From contig NZ_JADKNH010000008.1 of assembly GCF_015352425.1 (NCBI RefSeq), positions 234,242 through 298,241 on the forward strand: DNA of 64,000 nt. The letters run 5' to 3'. The first letter of the stretch is position 1. Each line of letters starts with the position of its first letter. Source of the stretch: Fusibacter ferrireducens. GTDB taxonomy: Bacteria > Bacillota > Clostridia > Peptostreptococcales > Acidaminobacteraceae. The position numbers and the translations under genes are program-made. The notes under the pieces are model-generated. The model was not told where the DNA came from, searched no databases, and worked only from the letters and a program-made list of their open reading frames with translations. Shown here piece after piece: positions 24,995 through 33,473 of this stretch.

Positions 24995-26245
24995 ATGAGT
25001 CGTCATGAAATTTTAGAAGCCAAGCGCTGCCTCAAATGTAAAAACCCCCTTTGTGTTAAGGGATGCCCCGTCTCCACCAATATTCCAGAATTTATTAGGC
25101 TCTTTGAAGATAATCAAATTATGGCATCCGGCAAACTGCTCTTTGAAAACAATCCGCTTTCTGTGGTCTGTTCTCTCATTTGTCCGCATGAAAAACAGTG
25201 CGAAGGCCATTGCGTACTCAATAAAAAAGATCAACCGATCCACATCAGTTCAATAGAAAACTATGTATCGGACTATTATTTGACGGTTATGGATTATAAG
25301 ATTTCAGAGAAAAAGGACCAAATGATTGCCATTATAGGTGCTGGACCAGCAGGACTTACCATTGCAATGACACTTGCCATTCAAGGTTATCATATTACTA
25401 TTTTTGAAGCCAACGATAAAATTGGTGGTGTACTCAGGTATGGTGTCCCTGAATTCAGATTGCCCAATTCTATACTGGATCGCATTAAAGATAAACTGGT
25501 TGCCCTTGGTGTCATGATCAGACCCAATACGCTAATCGGCCCTAATATCACGCTGGATAATCTATTCGAAGATGGTTATGATGCGGTTTTCATTGGCACA
25601 GGTGTCTGGAAACCCAATAAACTCAAAATAAAAGGGGAGTCTCTTGGCAATGTACATTACGGCCTTGATTATCTTAGAAATCCTGAAGTCTACAATTTAG
25701 GTGACGACGTTTGTGTCATCGGTGCTGGTAATTCTGCCATGGATGTGGCGCGCACAGCACTTAGACATGGCAGTCGAAATGTCAGCATTGTCTACCGCAA
25801 AGATTTAGAAAGCATGCCTGCCAATGAACATGATCGTCAATATGCACAAGCGGATGGCGTCAAATTCGAATTTCAAAAGTCACCTTTTGAACTCACGTCA
25901 TCTGGTTTGAAATATATTGAAACCTCATCCTATCTTGATGAAAATGGCAAAGTAAAATGGCAGGAACATGGCGATCGCCAAGGATTTATAAAAGCAGATT
26001 CCATTATCATTTCTGTTAGCCAAGGCCCACGCGATAACATCGTTGCCAATACTAAAAATATCGGGACAACTAAGTATGGATTAGTTATTACAGATGAATC
26101 CGGTCGTACCACCCGAGAAGGCGTTTTTGCGTCAGGTGACGTGGTTACAGGTGCAAAAACTGTTGTAGAAGCTGTTAAATATTCGAAATTGACTGCCGCT
26201 GCTATTGATGCCTATCTCAAATCAAAAAAAGAATCCAATTTGTAG
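24995..26245 (+). CDS. Glutamate synthase small-subunit-like NAD(P)H flavoprotein
   Basis: A 416-residue FAD/NAD(P)-binding protein of the GltD/NfnB/GltA family. The N-terminal cysteine-rich part (C12, C15, C20, C24 and a second set CSLICPHEKQCEGHC) ligates two [4Fe-4S] clusters. GAGPAGL is the FAD site and GAGNSAMDVAR the NAD(P)H site. A glutamate synthase large subunit is not adjacent, so it may act with a partner elsewhere or reduce another acceptor. The start is the ATG at 24995, after AGAAGG; an in-frame GTG nine bases upstream lacks a Shine-Dalgarno. It is monocistronic with a strong terminator. Confidence 0.88.
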   Translation: MSRHEILEAKRCLKCKNPLCVKGCPVSTNIPEFIRLFEDNQIMASGKLLFENNPLSVVCSLICPHEKQCEGHCVLNKKDQPIHISSIENYVSDYYLTVMDYKISEKKDQMIAIIGAGPAGLTIAMTLAIQGYHITIFEANDKIGGVLRYGVPEFRLPNSILDRIKDKLVALGVMIRPNTLIGPNITLDNLFEDGYDAVFIGTGVWKPNKLKIKGESLGNVHYGLDYLRNPEVYNLGDDVCVIGAGNSAMDVARTALRHGSRNVSIVYRKDLESMPANEHDRQYAQADGVKFEFQKSPFELTSSGLKYIETSSYLDENGKVKWQEHGDRQGFIKADSIIISVSQGPRDNIVANTKNIGTTKYGLVITDESGRTTREGVFASGDVVTGAKTVVEAVKYSKLTAAAIDAYLKSKKESNL

Positions 26246-26280
26246 GAACTTCCTCATATTCAGTTGAAGTGAAAACTAAA

Positions 26281-26332
26281 AATGCCTTAACGAAAGTCAC
26301 ACGGATTTTCATTAAGGCATTTTGTTTTTATT
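26281..26332 (+). terminator. Terminator of the GltA-like gene
   Basis: AATGCCTTAA (26281-26290) pairs with TTAAGGCATT (26312-26321), followed by TTGTTTTTATTTTT. Confidence 0.85.
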
Positions 26333-26403
26333 TTTGCTTTGCGCCAATTGCTCTTTTATGCTTACGCATTTACATTTTCTGCTGAATTCATTTCTTGCTT
26401 GCT

Positions 26404-28812
26404 TTATTTTACCACGATATTATAAATCTTACCTGGTACAAAAATCTCTTTTACAATTTTCTTACCTTCAGTAAATTGAATGATTTTGCTATCTTTCATC
26501 GCAAGGTTATGTGCATCTTCTGCAGTTGCATCAATTGCAATTGTAATCGTAGATCTTACTTTACCATTGATCTGAACTGCCATTTCAACCACGTCATCAA
26601 TTACTTTTTCAGGGTCAAATTGAGGCCATTTTTGATCGACAATCATACCTTCAAATCCTAAAACAGACCACATTTCTTCTGTCATATGCGGCGACACAGG
26701 GTTCAGCATGATTAGGAAAGTCTTTATTTCCGCTTCATTGATATGATCCACTTTTTTGAATTCATTTAAAAGGGTCATAAGTGCTGCAATTGCCGTATTA
26801 AATTTTAGAGTTTCATAGTCCTCTGAAACTTTTTTGATCGTTTTATGCATTAATGTCTCAAGGGATTTCGAGTACGCTGTACCTTCAACAATGTTTTCTT
26901 GAAGATGCCATACACGGTCAAGGAATCTTCTACAACCTTTAACACTGTTATCTGACCAAGGGACACTTTTCTCAAAATCACCAATGAACATTTCGTACAT
27001 TCTAAGCGTGTCTGCACCAAATTCTTGGATAATATCATCTGGGTTAACCACATTACCTCTTGATTTAGACATCTTCTCATTGTTCTCTCCAAGAATCATA
27101 CCGTGAGAAGTTCTCTTCGCGTAAGGTTCTTTCGTGTTCACTGCACCAATATCAAATAGGAATTTATGCCAGAATCTTGAATACAACAAGTGAAGCGTTG
27201 TATGCTCCATGCCACCGTTATACCAATCCACAGGCATCCAGTAATTGAGCGATTCCATGCTTGCAAATGCATCGTCATTAAATGGATCGCAGTATCTTAG
27301 GAAATACCAGCTTGATCCAGCCCATTGAGGCATAGTATCAGTTTCTCTATGCGCAGGTCCTCCACATTTAGGACATGTGGTTTCAATCCAATCTTTCATA
27401 GTTGCAAGTGGTGATTCACCATTATCTGTTGGTTCATAACTTTCTACTTCTGGTAATGTAAGCGGAAGCTCTGATTCAGGGATCGTCACCCAGCCACAAG
27501 TCGGACAGCTCACAAGTGGCATTGGCTCTCCCCAATATCTCTGTCTTGAGAACACCCAATCTCTGAGTTTAAAGTTAACGCGTTTGGCACCAAGACCTTT
27601 TTCCTCGAGGAAAGACGCAATTTTCTCCTTAGCTTCGGGCACTCTTAGGCCGTTGATAATATCAGAATTGACAATCACACCATTGGCATTATCTGTGTAA
27701 GCACCTTCTTCAACATTGCCACCAGATACAACTTCCACGATAGGTAAATTAAATTCTTTAGCAAAATCCCAGTCTCTTGCATCATGTCCTGGTACAGCCA
27801 TAATGGCACCCGTTCCATAACTCATCAATACATAATCAGAAATCCAGATTGGAATTTCCTTTTGTGTTGCAGGATTGATGGCACTGATGCCTTCAATTTC
27901 AACACCTGTTTTATCTTTATTCATTTCAGTTCTTTCAAAATCAGATTTGCGCTTTGCTTCTTCTCTATAAGCATTCAAAGCCTCTAAATTTTTAATTTGA
28001 TCTGCATGTTCTCTGATCAATGGATGTTCAGGGCTGATAACCATATAAGTTGCCCCATAAATTGTATCCGGTCTAGTGGTAAAGACTCTAAGAATGTCAT
28101 CTGTTGTGGTTTTAAAGTCAATCTCCATCCCGATAGACTTGCCAATCCAGTTTTTTTGTTGAATTTTCACACGCTCAATATAATCCAGATCATCAAGATC
28201 ATCGATTAAGCGATCTGCATATTCTGTGATTTTAAGCATCCACTGTGATTTCGAACGCTTAACCACTTCGCCGCCGCATCGCTCACATACACCGCCGACG
28301 ACTTCTTCATTTGCAAGTCCAACCTTACATGAAGTACACCAGTTAATGTCCATTTCCTTTTTATAAGCTAAACCGTGTTCAAACAACTTAATAAAAATCC
28401 ATTGTGTCCACTTGTAATAATTAGGATCAGTCGTGTTGATTTCTCTTGACCAGTCAAATGATAAACCAAGACTTTTCAATTGCTCTTTGAATCTAATGAT
28501 ATTCTGTTCAGTGACGGTTGCAGGATGAATGTGATTTTTAATCGCATAATTTTCTGTCGGCAAACCAAAAGCATCCCAGCCCATTGTATAGAGAACATTA
28601 TAGCCTTCAAGTCTTCTCTTTCGAGCAACGATGTCAAGTGCCGTGTAAGGTCTAGGATGACCCACATGTAAACCCTGACCTGATGGATAAGGGAATTCTA
28701 CTAAAGGGTAGTATTTGGGTTTTGTAAAGTCATTGTAGGCTTTAAAACATTCCTTCTCATCCCACTTCTCTTGCCATTTCTTTTCGATGGCTTTATGTTG
28801 ATAATCGTGCAT
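26404..28812 (-). CDS. leuS: Leucyl-tRNA synthetase
   Basis: A class Ia synthetase of 802 residues that charges tRNA-Leu. HIGH-type motif [13 protein letters not shown], the CP1 editing domain in the middle ([12 protein letters not shown] and [12 protein letters not shown]) and KMSKS in [11 protein letters not shown] are all present. Zinc-type CxxC pairs occur at CTSC..CERC and in the CPTC..CPKC insertion. I start it at the ATG at 28812 preceded by GGGAGGAG; a longer frame to 28878 lacks family similarity. Expression is controlled by the T-box leader upstream. Confidence 0.97.
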   Translation of the reverse strand: MHDYQHKAIEKKWQEKWDEKECFKAYNDFTKPKYYPLVEFPYPSGQGLHVGHPRPYTALDIVARKRRLEGYNVLYTMGWDAFGLPTENYAIKNHIHPATVTEQNIIRFKEQLKSLGLSFDWSREINTTDPNYYKWTQWIFIKLFEHGLAYKKEMDINWCTSCKVGLANEEVVGGVCERCGGEVVKRSKSQWMLKITEYADRLIDDLDDLDYIERVKIQQKNWIGKSIGMEIDFKTTTDDILRVFTTRPDTIYGATYMVISPEHPLIREHADQIKNLEALNAYREEAKRKSDFERTEMNKDKTGVEIEGISAINPATQKEIPIWISDYVLMSYGTGAIMAVPGHDARDWDFAKEFNLPIVEVVSGGNVEEGAYTDNANGVIVNSDIINGLRVPEAKEKIASFLEEKGLGAKRVNFKLRDWVFSRQRYWGEPMPLVSCPTCGWVTIPESELPLTLPEVESYEPTDNGESPLATMKDWIETTCPKCGGPAHRETDTMPQWAGSSWYFLRYCDPFNDDAFASMESLNYWMPVDWYNGGMEHTTLHLLYSRFWHKFLFDIGAVNTKEPYAKRTSHGMILGENNEKMSKSRGNVVNPDDIIQEFGADTLRMYEMFIGDFEKSVPWSDNSVKGCRRFLDRVWHLQENIVEGTAYSKSLETLMHKTIKKVSEDYETLKFNTAIAALMTLLNEFKKVDHINEAEIKTFLIMLNPVSPHMTEEMWSVLGFEGMIVDQKWPQFDPEKVIDDVVEMAVQINGKVRSTITIAIDATAEDAHNLAMKDSKIIQFTEGKKIVKEIFVPGKIYNIVVK

Positions 28813-28936
28813 GGTAAATCTCCTCCCTATCTTTTCTTGATGTATCCAATGCTTTAAAATTTTACGTTTTGAATCCATTTTTTAATCGTAATTCATTGAC
28901 CCCAAATTGCGAATTTATTGTTGTGAATTTATTACA

Positions 28937-29165
28937 GAAAAAAAGCCCTTCGTTTAGAGACGAAGGGCTCGCGTTACCACTCTAATTGATACTTCATCGA
29001 AATATCCACTCATAAACCGATATCGAGGTTATCCGTTTGACACTACTCAGTTCATGTCAACAGCTCCAAGACGAGTTCAGATTTTCTTACAACCCCATTT
29101 CACCAACCAGAGGCTCTCTACATATAATACAATCTTACTACTTCTCTTCAACACTTTACATTATG
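28937..29165 (-). promoter_or_regulatory. T-box leader of leuS
   Basis: The minus strand holds the T-box antiterminator core AGAGTGGTAACGCG (28970-28983) followed by a perfect terminator hairpin (GCCCTTCG / CGAAGGGC, 28945-28968) and a U-run. Upstream are the Stem I elements AGTAG, AGAGAGCC and GGTTGGTG and the tract GAACTCGTCTTGGAGC; CTC there is the probable specifier, a leucine codon. Uncharged tRNA-Leu would stabilise the antiterminator and allow leuS transcription. Confidence 0.93.
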
Positions 29166-29217
29166 CATTGTATTATAATATAATCTCTGATTAATTTCAA
29201 GTCATGAACGCATTTCC

Positions 29218-29475
29218 TTATGCCCTAGGTGCATATTTTTCCACGTACTTCACAACTTGCTCTTGTGACAGCTTCGTTGCGTCAATTACAACCATTGCGC
29301 TGTCACCTTCCCCCATGAAACTGATCGGTTCAATTTCTTCATACTCCTGATCAACATCATTAATGATCGTCACTTTAATATCCGTTCCACCCTCTCTATA
29401 TGGTACTACCGTGTAACCTTTTCCCTTAAGAGTGTCCATGATATTACCCAACCCAGTTTGTACAGCTATTTTCAT
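29218..29475 (-). CDS. YkuS-family small protein (UPF0180-like)
   Basis: An 85-residue protein starting MKIAVQTGLGNIMDTLKGKGY, the pattern of the YkuS/UPF0180 family (small alpha-beta proteins of unknown function in Firmicutes). ISFMGEGDSAMVVIDATKLSQEQVVKYVE is the matching C-terminal half. A GGAGGTGGC Shine-Dalgarno is present. No catalytic or metal-binding motif is visible. It stands between the leuS T-box and the mutS2 gene pair and probably has its own transcript. Confidence 0.7.
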   Translation of the reverse strand: MKIAVQTGLGNIMDTLKGKGYTVVPYREGGTDIKVTIINDVDQEYEEIEPISFMGEGDSAMVVIDATKLSQEQVVKYVEKYAPRA

Positions 29476-29560
29476 AACGCCACCTCCAAAATATTATATT
29501 GAATATTTACCCAAATATCCTTTCTAAACACTTGATTGCAAAAGTTTTTGTGTCTATTTT

Positions 29561-29806
29561 TTAACGCTTCAAATTTTTTTGTTTTTTTTCATTGCCCCTT
29601 TTAAAATTACCTGTCACTTTAGCCAAAATCAGCTGAGCATCATGCTCAGAAGCATTTCTAAGTCTCTCCAAAATTTTCTTACTCGCCTGATCTTTTAAAA
29701 TCATGACCTCTTTTCCACGCCAACTGATAAATAATTTTCCATTCTTTGATACTCTATAGTCAAAGATGCCCTCTTCTAATTTACCTCTTGCATCTACAGA
29801 TTTCAT
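29561..29806 (-). CDS. Small basic protein coupled to mutS2
   Basis: An 81-residue protein of unknown function, two bases after the mutS2 stop, with its Shine-Dalgarno (GAGAGGAG) inside the end of mutS2. So it is translationally coupled. The first half looks like a small beta-rich domain (FDYRVSKNGKLFISWRGKEVMIL). The second half is helical and ends in a lysine-rich tail (KRGNEKKQKNLKR), which suggests nucleic-acid contact. No homologue recognised. Confidence 0.7.
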   Translation of the reverse strand: MKSVDARGKLEEGIFDYRVSKNGKLFISWRGKEVMILKDQASKKILERLRNASEHDAQLILAKVTGNFKRGNEKKQKNLKR

Positions 29807-29808
29807 GA

Positions 29809-31779
29809 CTACTCCTCTCTTATGATCAATACATCCTCTTTGCCTTTACGAACTCTCTTCTCCGTTTTCCTAAACGCTTTCGTCTTAGTGACGATGTCCA
29901 TATCATAATCTTCAGGATAGAGCTCATCAGATTTAATATGAAGAGATAATCTTTTATGGTTGATTTTAAATTTTTTGCCCATGACCTGAACAGTGATATC
30001 CCCTCTTTGATCTTCTGTTGCCACAACAATGCCGTTGCGCTTCATGGTATGAATGTAAACAGAATCTCCAATTTTAAATTTCGGTGTTCTGCGTTTCACC
30101 AATTTTGTGGCCATTTGGGTATTGGGTTTCGCCCTTTCATGCTGATCAACTTCTGGTTCATTTTTTACTGTTGATGAAACTTCATGTGTCTGTCTATGCT
30201 TATACTCTTTGAGTTTATCTCTAAAATCACTTGTTGGTTTACTGTGCACCGATGTCTTTTGAGTTTTATAGGCCACCTCATGCGCACGCTCTATCAATTC
30301 GTCATCCATCCCCAATCGAAGTGCAATCAAAAGGGCATTACTTTCGCCCGATTCACCTATAATAAGCTTATATTCAGGTTTTAGTGACATCAAATTGAAA
30401 GCCATGCTACCATTTAGAAATAAAGGATGATTATTGGCAAAGTCCTTTATCTCATTGTAATGCGTTGAAGCCAATATCGTTGCCGCTTTCTTGCTCAAAG
30501 CCTCAAGCACTGCTATCCCAATTCCCATGCCCTCGGTTGGATCTGTTCCGGCACCAATCTCATCTAAGATAACCAAACTGTTCCGTGTCGCCTGATGAAT
30601 GATTTTGATGATGTTGGTAATATGTGCTGAAAAAGTACTCAAATTTTGTGCAATACTTTGTCCATCTCCAATGTCACATAGCACTTGATCATAAATGGGC
30701 AATACTGTGCCTGCATCACATGGAATTTGAAGACCAGCCTGAGTCATCAACACAAATAAGCCAACAGTCTTCATTGTGACTGTTTTCCCCCCTGTGTTTG
30801 GGCCTGTTATGACCAGATGCCTTTTAGGTACTGATATTGTGAGATTAAGTGGTACTGCGTTTTCCCCCAAAAGCGGATGTCTGCCATTGATGATTTGAAT
30901 AGTGCCGTCTTGTGTTATAAGTGCAGAAATCCCATTCATGCGTCGACTCAGTTTCCCCTTTGCAAATATAAAGTCATAGTGTGTCATCACTTCATAATTT
31001 ATTTCAATAGCTCTCATTTCAGACGCAATTTGATTGCTCAAAGTGGATAGAATCTTATAAACTTCCTGTTCCTCATCTCCCCTGAGCGCAGTTATTTCAG
31101 CTTGTAATTTTTGGACGGCAGCTGGTTCTATGAAAACCGTCCCCCCTGATCTTGAGCGATCTAGTACATTGCCATCAAAGGATTTTTTATGTTCACTCTT
31201 AATCGGTACTACATATCGACCATCTCTTTGACTCACTATGGCATCTGCAAACATATGTTGATAACCAGAGCTGGTTAAAAATTGATTGAGCTTTTGCTTA
31301 ATGCGATCTTCAATTTCCGTTATCTTTTTTCTAATTTTATAAAGATTTTGTGTTGCACGATCATCTACCTGTCCATGCACAATTGCATGGGCAATAGCCT
31401 CTGAAAGTGATTCTAACTTTGAAATATCATCGGCATAAGTGACGATCTGTGGTGCAACAAGCGCCTTATCACTCATAAATCGAGTCATGCGTTGGCAATC
31501 TTTAAGAAAGTATCCTACTGATTCCAATGCCTTTGGTCTCAATATCTCTTGCCTTTTGAGCTTCTCAAGGGCCTGTTGAATCCCTTCGAGTCCATTGACG
31601 GGAACACTGGTATTCATCTTTAAGACTTCGTTGGCTTCACTGGTTTCGTTAAGGTGTCGCTGAATAAGAACTGGATCTGTCATCAACTTGAGTGCCTCTA
31701 TTTGAGATTTTGCAGCCTCTGAGATTGCAAGTTCTTTCAATTTTTCCACGATTACATTAAATTCTAGTGCTTTGTTCAT
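29809..31779 (-). CDS. mutS2: MutS2-family ATPase without Smr domain
   Basis: A 656-residue MutS2. Order: N-terminal lever/clamp coiled-coil region (1-300), ATPase with Walker A GPNTGGKT (326-333), Walker B VILDEIGAGTDPTEG and STHYNEIK, a short charged linker, and a KOW-like domain (FKIGDSVYIHTMKRNGIVVA). It ends soon after, so the C-terminal Smr nuclease/RNA-binding domain of typical ~780-residue MutS2 is missing, and the coiled coil after the ATPase is short. MutS2 acts on branched DNA in recombination control or on collided ribosomes; without Smr one of these outputs must differ. AAGGAGG precedes the ATG. An 81-residue basic protein follows in the same operon. Confidence 0.92.
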   Translation of the reverse strand: MNKALEFNVIVEKLKELAISEAAKSQIEALKLMTDPVLIQRHLNETSEANEVLKMNTSVPVNGLEGIQQALEKLKRQEILRPKALESVGYFLKDCQRMTRFMSDKALVAPQIVTYADDISKLESLSEAIAHAIVHGQVDDRATQNLYKIRKKITEIEDRIKQKLNQFLTSSGYQHMFADAIVSQRDGRYVVPIKSEHKKSFDGNVLDRSRSGGTVFIEPAAVQKLQAEITALRGDEEQEVYKILSTLSNQIASEMRAIEINYEVMTHYDFIFAKGKLSRRMNGISALITQDGTIQIINGRHPLLGENAVPLNLTISVPKRHLVITGPNTGGKTVTMKTVGLFVLMTQAGLQIPCDAGTVLPIYDQVLCDIGDGQSIAQNLSTFSAHITNIIKIIHQATRNSLVILDEIGAGTDPTEGMGIGIAVLEALSKKAATILASTHYNEIKDFANNHPLFLNGSMAFNLMSLKPEYKLIIGESGESNALLIALRLGMDDELIERAHEVAYKTQKTSVHSKPTSDFRDKLKEYKHRQTHEVSSTVKNEPEVDQHERAKPNTQMATKLVKRRTPKFKIGDSVYIHTMKRNGIVVATEDQRGDITVQVMGKKFKINHKRLSLHIKSDELYPEDYDMDIVTKTKAFRKTEKRVRKGKEDVLIIREE

Positions 31780-31829
31780 AATAATACCTCCTTGTAAATT
31801 GATCCATGTTTGTCAAATTTTGCATACAA

Positions 31830-31900
31830 CAACATTTGAGCCATCTCTCGATGCCTCAAAACGATTTTCGCTGACGCAGCTTTCGGCTCAAATCTTGTTG
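31830..31900 (+). repeat. Dispersed palindromic repeat, locus 4 (short unit)
   Basis: One 71-base unit, CAACATTTGAGCCATC to GGCTCAAATCTTGTTG, lacking the internal 27-base segment (TGTTTGAGGG to CTCAGCAC) of full units. The end is 2 bases from the A-run of the next terminator. Confidence 0.9.
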
Positions 31901-31902
31901 TT

Positions 31903-31937
31903 AAAAAAAAAAGGATGTAGAATCACTTCTACATCCT
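31903..31937 (-). terminator. Strong terminator ending RNA candidate A
   Basis: AGGATGTAGAA (31912-31922) pairs perfectly with TTCTACATCCT (31927-31937) around a four-base loop. On the minus strand it is followed by about ten U. No protein gene precedes it within 400 bases, so the transcript it ends is probably non-coding. Confidence 0.88.
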
Positions 31938-32100
31938 CGATAGCAATTTAAATGCCTCTTTTGCACCACGGAGATTCGTCCAGTATAGTTTTGTCCTCTT
32001 TAATCAACTTATGAATTGAGGCGCCTCAACTCAAACAGAACAAATATTTACGAACTCATGAAGGTTCACCCACTGGAGCCTTCAAAATCTATTTTGGGGT
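31938..32100 (-). ncRNA. Structured RNA candidate A between mutS2 and the flavin reductase
   Basis: On the minus strand CCAGT pairs with ACTGG and TTTGTTCT with AGGACAAA, nested around a perfect TTGAGGCGCCTCAA palindrome. The segment CTCCGTGGTGCAAAAGAGGC and the GCA-TTTAAAT-TGC hairpin come before the terminator. No frame of useful length is present. I could not assign it to a known class such as 6S, tmRNA or RNase P. Confidence 0.5.
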
Positions 32101-32101
32101 A

Positions 32102-32245
32102 CAAAAAAACCGTGCTTAGCACGGCAATTACAGGAATTGTAACGGTGTTCTAAACAGAAATGATTGGGTAAAATGGTTCAACAAAAAAACCCTTTTTGGG
32201 GCACCATCTTACACCAAATATCAAATTACTTGTTTAGAACCTGAA
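32102..32245 (-). ncRNA. Structured RNA candidate B, 6S-like long hairpin with its own terminator
   Basis: On the minus strand GTTCTAAACA (32231-32240) pairs with TGTTTAGAAC (32147-32156), and GTAAGATGGT (32203-32212) pairs with ACCATTTTAC (32168-32177), separated by an internal loop, with a CCC/GGG hairpin at the tip. It ends in the terminator CCGTGC-TTA-GCACGG plus seven U (32103-32124). Long hairpins with a central bubble are typical of 6S RNA, but no sequence signature proves this. Confidence 0.5.
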
Positions 32246-32383
32246 CACTCATCAAAATACCTCTGAAAATTCGACTTTTTTATACTATATACTCCTATTA
32301 TACACAAGTTATTTAGTCTTGCAAATAAAATATGATATAATTAAAGAGATACTAATTTAATTTTAAAATAAGGATGTCATAAT

Positions 32384-32986
32384 ATGGGAAAAATCACTTG
32401 GAAACCTGGAACCATGGTATATCCAGTTCCTGCTGCTATGGTAAGTTGCGGTACACTGGAATCACCCAATATAATCACGATTGCTTGGACGGGTACAATC
32501 TGTAGCACCCCGCCGATGACTTATGTGTCCGTTCGTAAAGAACGCTATTCTTATGACTTAATCAAAGAGGGGCAATGTTTCGTCATCAATTTAACAACCA
32601 AAGCCTTAGTGCACGCCACTGATTTCTGCGGCGTAAAATCAGGCAAAGATATAGATAAATTTAAAACGACAGGACTCACACCTACTGCTTCCGCTAAAGT
32701 TAGTGCGCCATCTATTCTCGAATCTCCAGTCAATATTGAATGTGTGGTTAAAGAGATCAAAGAGCTGGGATCTCACGATATGTTTCTAGCAGAAGTCGTC
32801 AGTGTCACCATTGATGATCAATACCTCGATAAAACAGGTAAATTAAGGCTTGATCTAGCCGAGATGATTTGCTATAGTCATGGCGCTTATTATAGTTTAG
32901 GCAGTTTATTAGGCACCTTTGGTTATTCAGTTGCCAAAAAAAACAAGTCTAAACGTCCGTCTAAAAAAAGACGCCCTAAGAAATGA
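32384..32986 (+). CDS. Flavin reductase-like FMN-binding split-barrel protein
   Basis: A 200-residue protein of the flavin reductase / split-barrel FMN family. The FMN-contact segments SPNIITIAWTGTICSTPPMTYVSVRKERYSYDLI and FVINLTT are typical. These proteins bind FMN and reduce free flavin or act as oxidoreductases; a specific partner is not evident. The C-terminus has an unusual basic tail (KKNKSKRPSKKRRPKK) absent from most family members. AAGGATG lies before the ATG. TATAAT near 32330 is a plausible -10 for this plus-strand gene. Confidence 0.85.
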   Translation: MGKITWKPGTMVYPVPAAMVSCGTLESPNIITIAWTGTICSTPPMTYVSVRKERYSYDLIKEGQCFVINLTTKALVHATDFCGVKSGKDIDKFKTTGLTPTASAKVSAPSILESPVNIECVVKEIKELGSHDMFLAEVVSVTIDDQYLDKTGKLRLDLAEMICYSHGAYYSLGSLLGTFGYSVAKKNKSKRPSKKRRPKK

Positions 32987-32991
32987 CGTCG

Positions 32992-33354
32992 TCAGACCAT
33001 TACTGCAGTTGATACTTTGGATTCAATAAAGTTCACTGCTTCTTCATAATTTTTAAAGCTCTCAATGATAATATTGAGATGCAATATGGCTAAATGCCTT
33101 GAAAAACGATCGTTTGGATCTATCAATATCAAGTTTTGAGGCCGATACGCCAACAATTTGAACACATCCAGAACAAAGCAAACAAGATTGTGATCAATGG
33201 ATTCTATTTCAATAAAATCCAAAATGAGATATTTAGACGGTGACGCTTCATATTTTTTTCTAAGCATTTTAACCATGAGTTCATTCTGTTCTATAATATT
33301 TTTGCCATCTAAGCGCAAATAATCTATATGATGATTAATCTGTTTAAGTCTCAT
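32992..33354 (-). CDS. STAS-like domain protein
   Basis: A 120-residue single-domain protein with the beta-alpha fold pattern of STAS (anti-anti-sigma) proteins: YLILDFIEIESIDHNLVCFVLDVFKLL matches the phosphorylation-loop region, but the position of the usual Ser/Thr after Asp is His (D-H-N). A classical phospho-switch is therefore unlikely. The start is the ATG at 33354 preceded by GTGAGGTG, not the upstream GTG. It is divergent from a PAS-PP2C phosphatase gene 119 bases away, a typical pairing for partner-switching modules. The link is inferred. Confidence 0.6.
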   Translation of the reverse strand: MRLKQINHHIDYLRLDGKNIIEQNELMVKMLRKKYEASPSKYLILDFIEIESIDHNLVCFVLDVFKLLAYRPQNLILIDPNDRFSRHLAILHLNIIIESFKNYEEAVNFIESKVSTAVMV

Positions 33355-33473
33355 AGCACACCTCACATGGTATTTATACTCTTTTTTTTAATTAATAATC
33401 ATTGAATTGTTTTGAATTAATCATTATTAGCATATTGTAACAATTTCAACTCACTAATATACTGGAGCGACTC

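Noticed and set aside
31938..32250. tmRNA, SRP RNA or RNase P RNA
   Set aside because: No tag-peptide frame, no tRNA-like ends, no SRP tetraloop motif and no GAGGAAAGUCC core were found.
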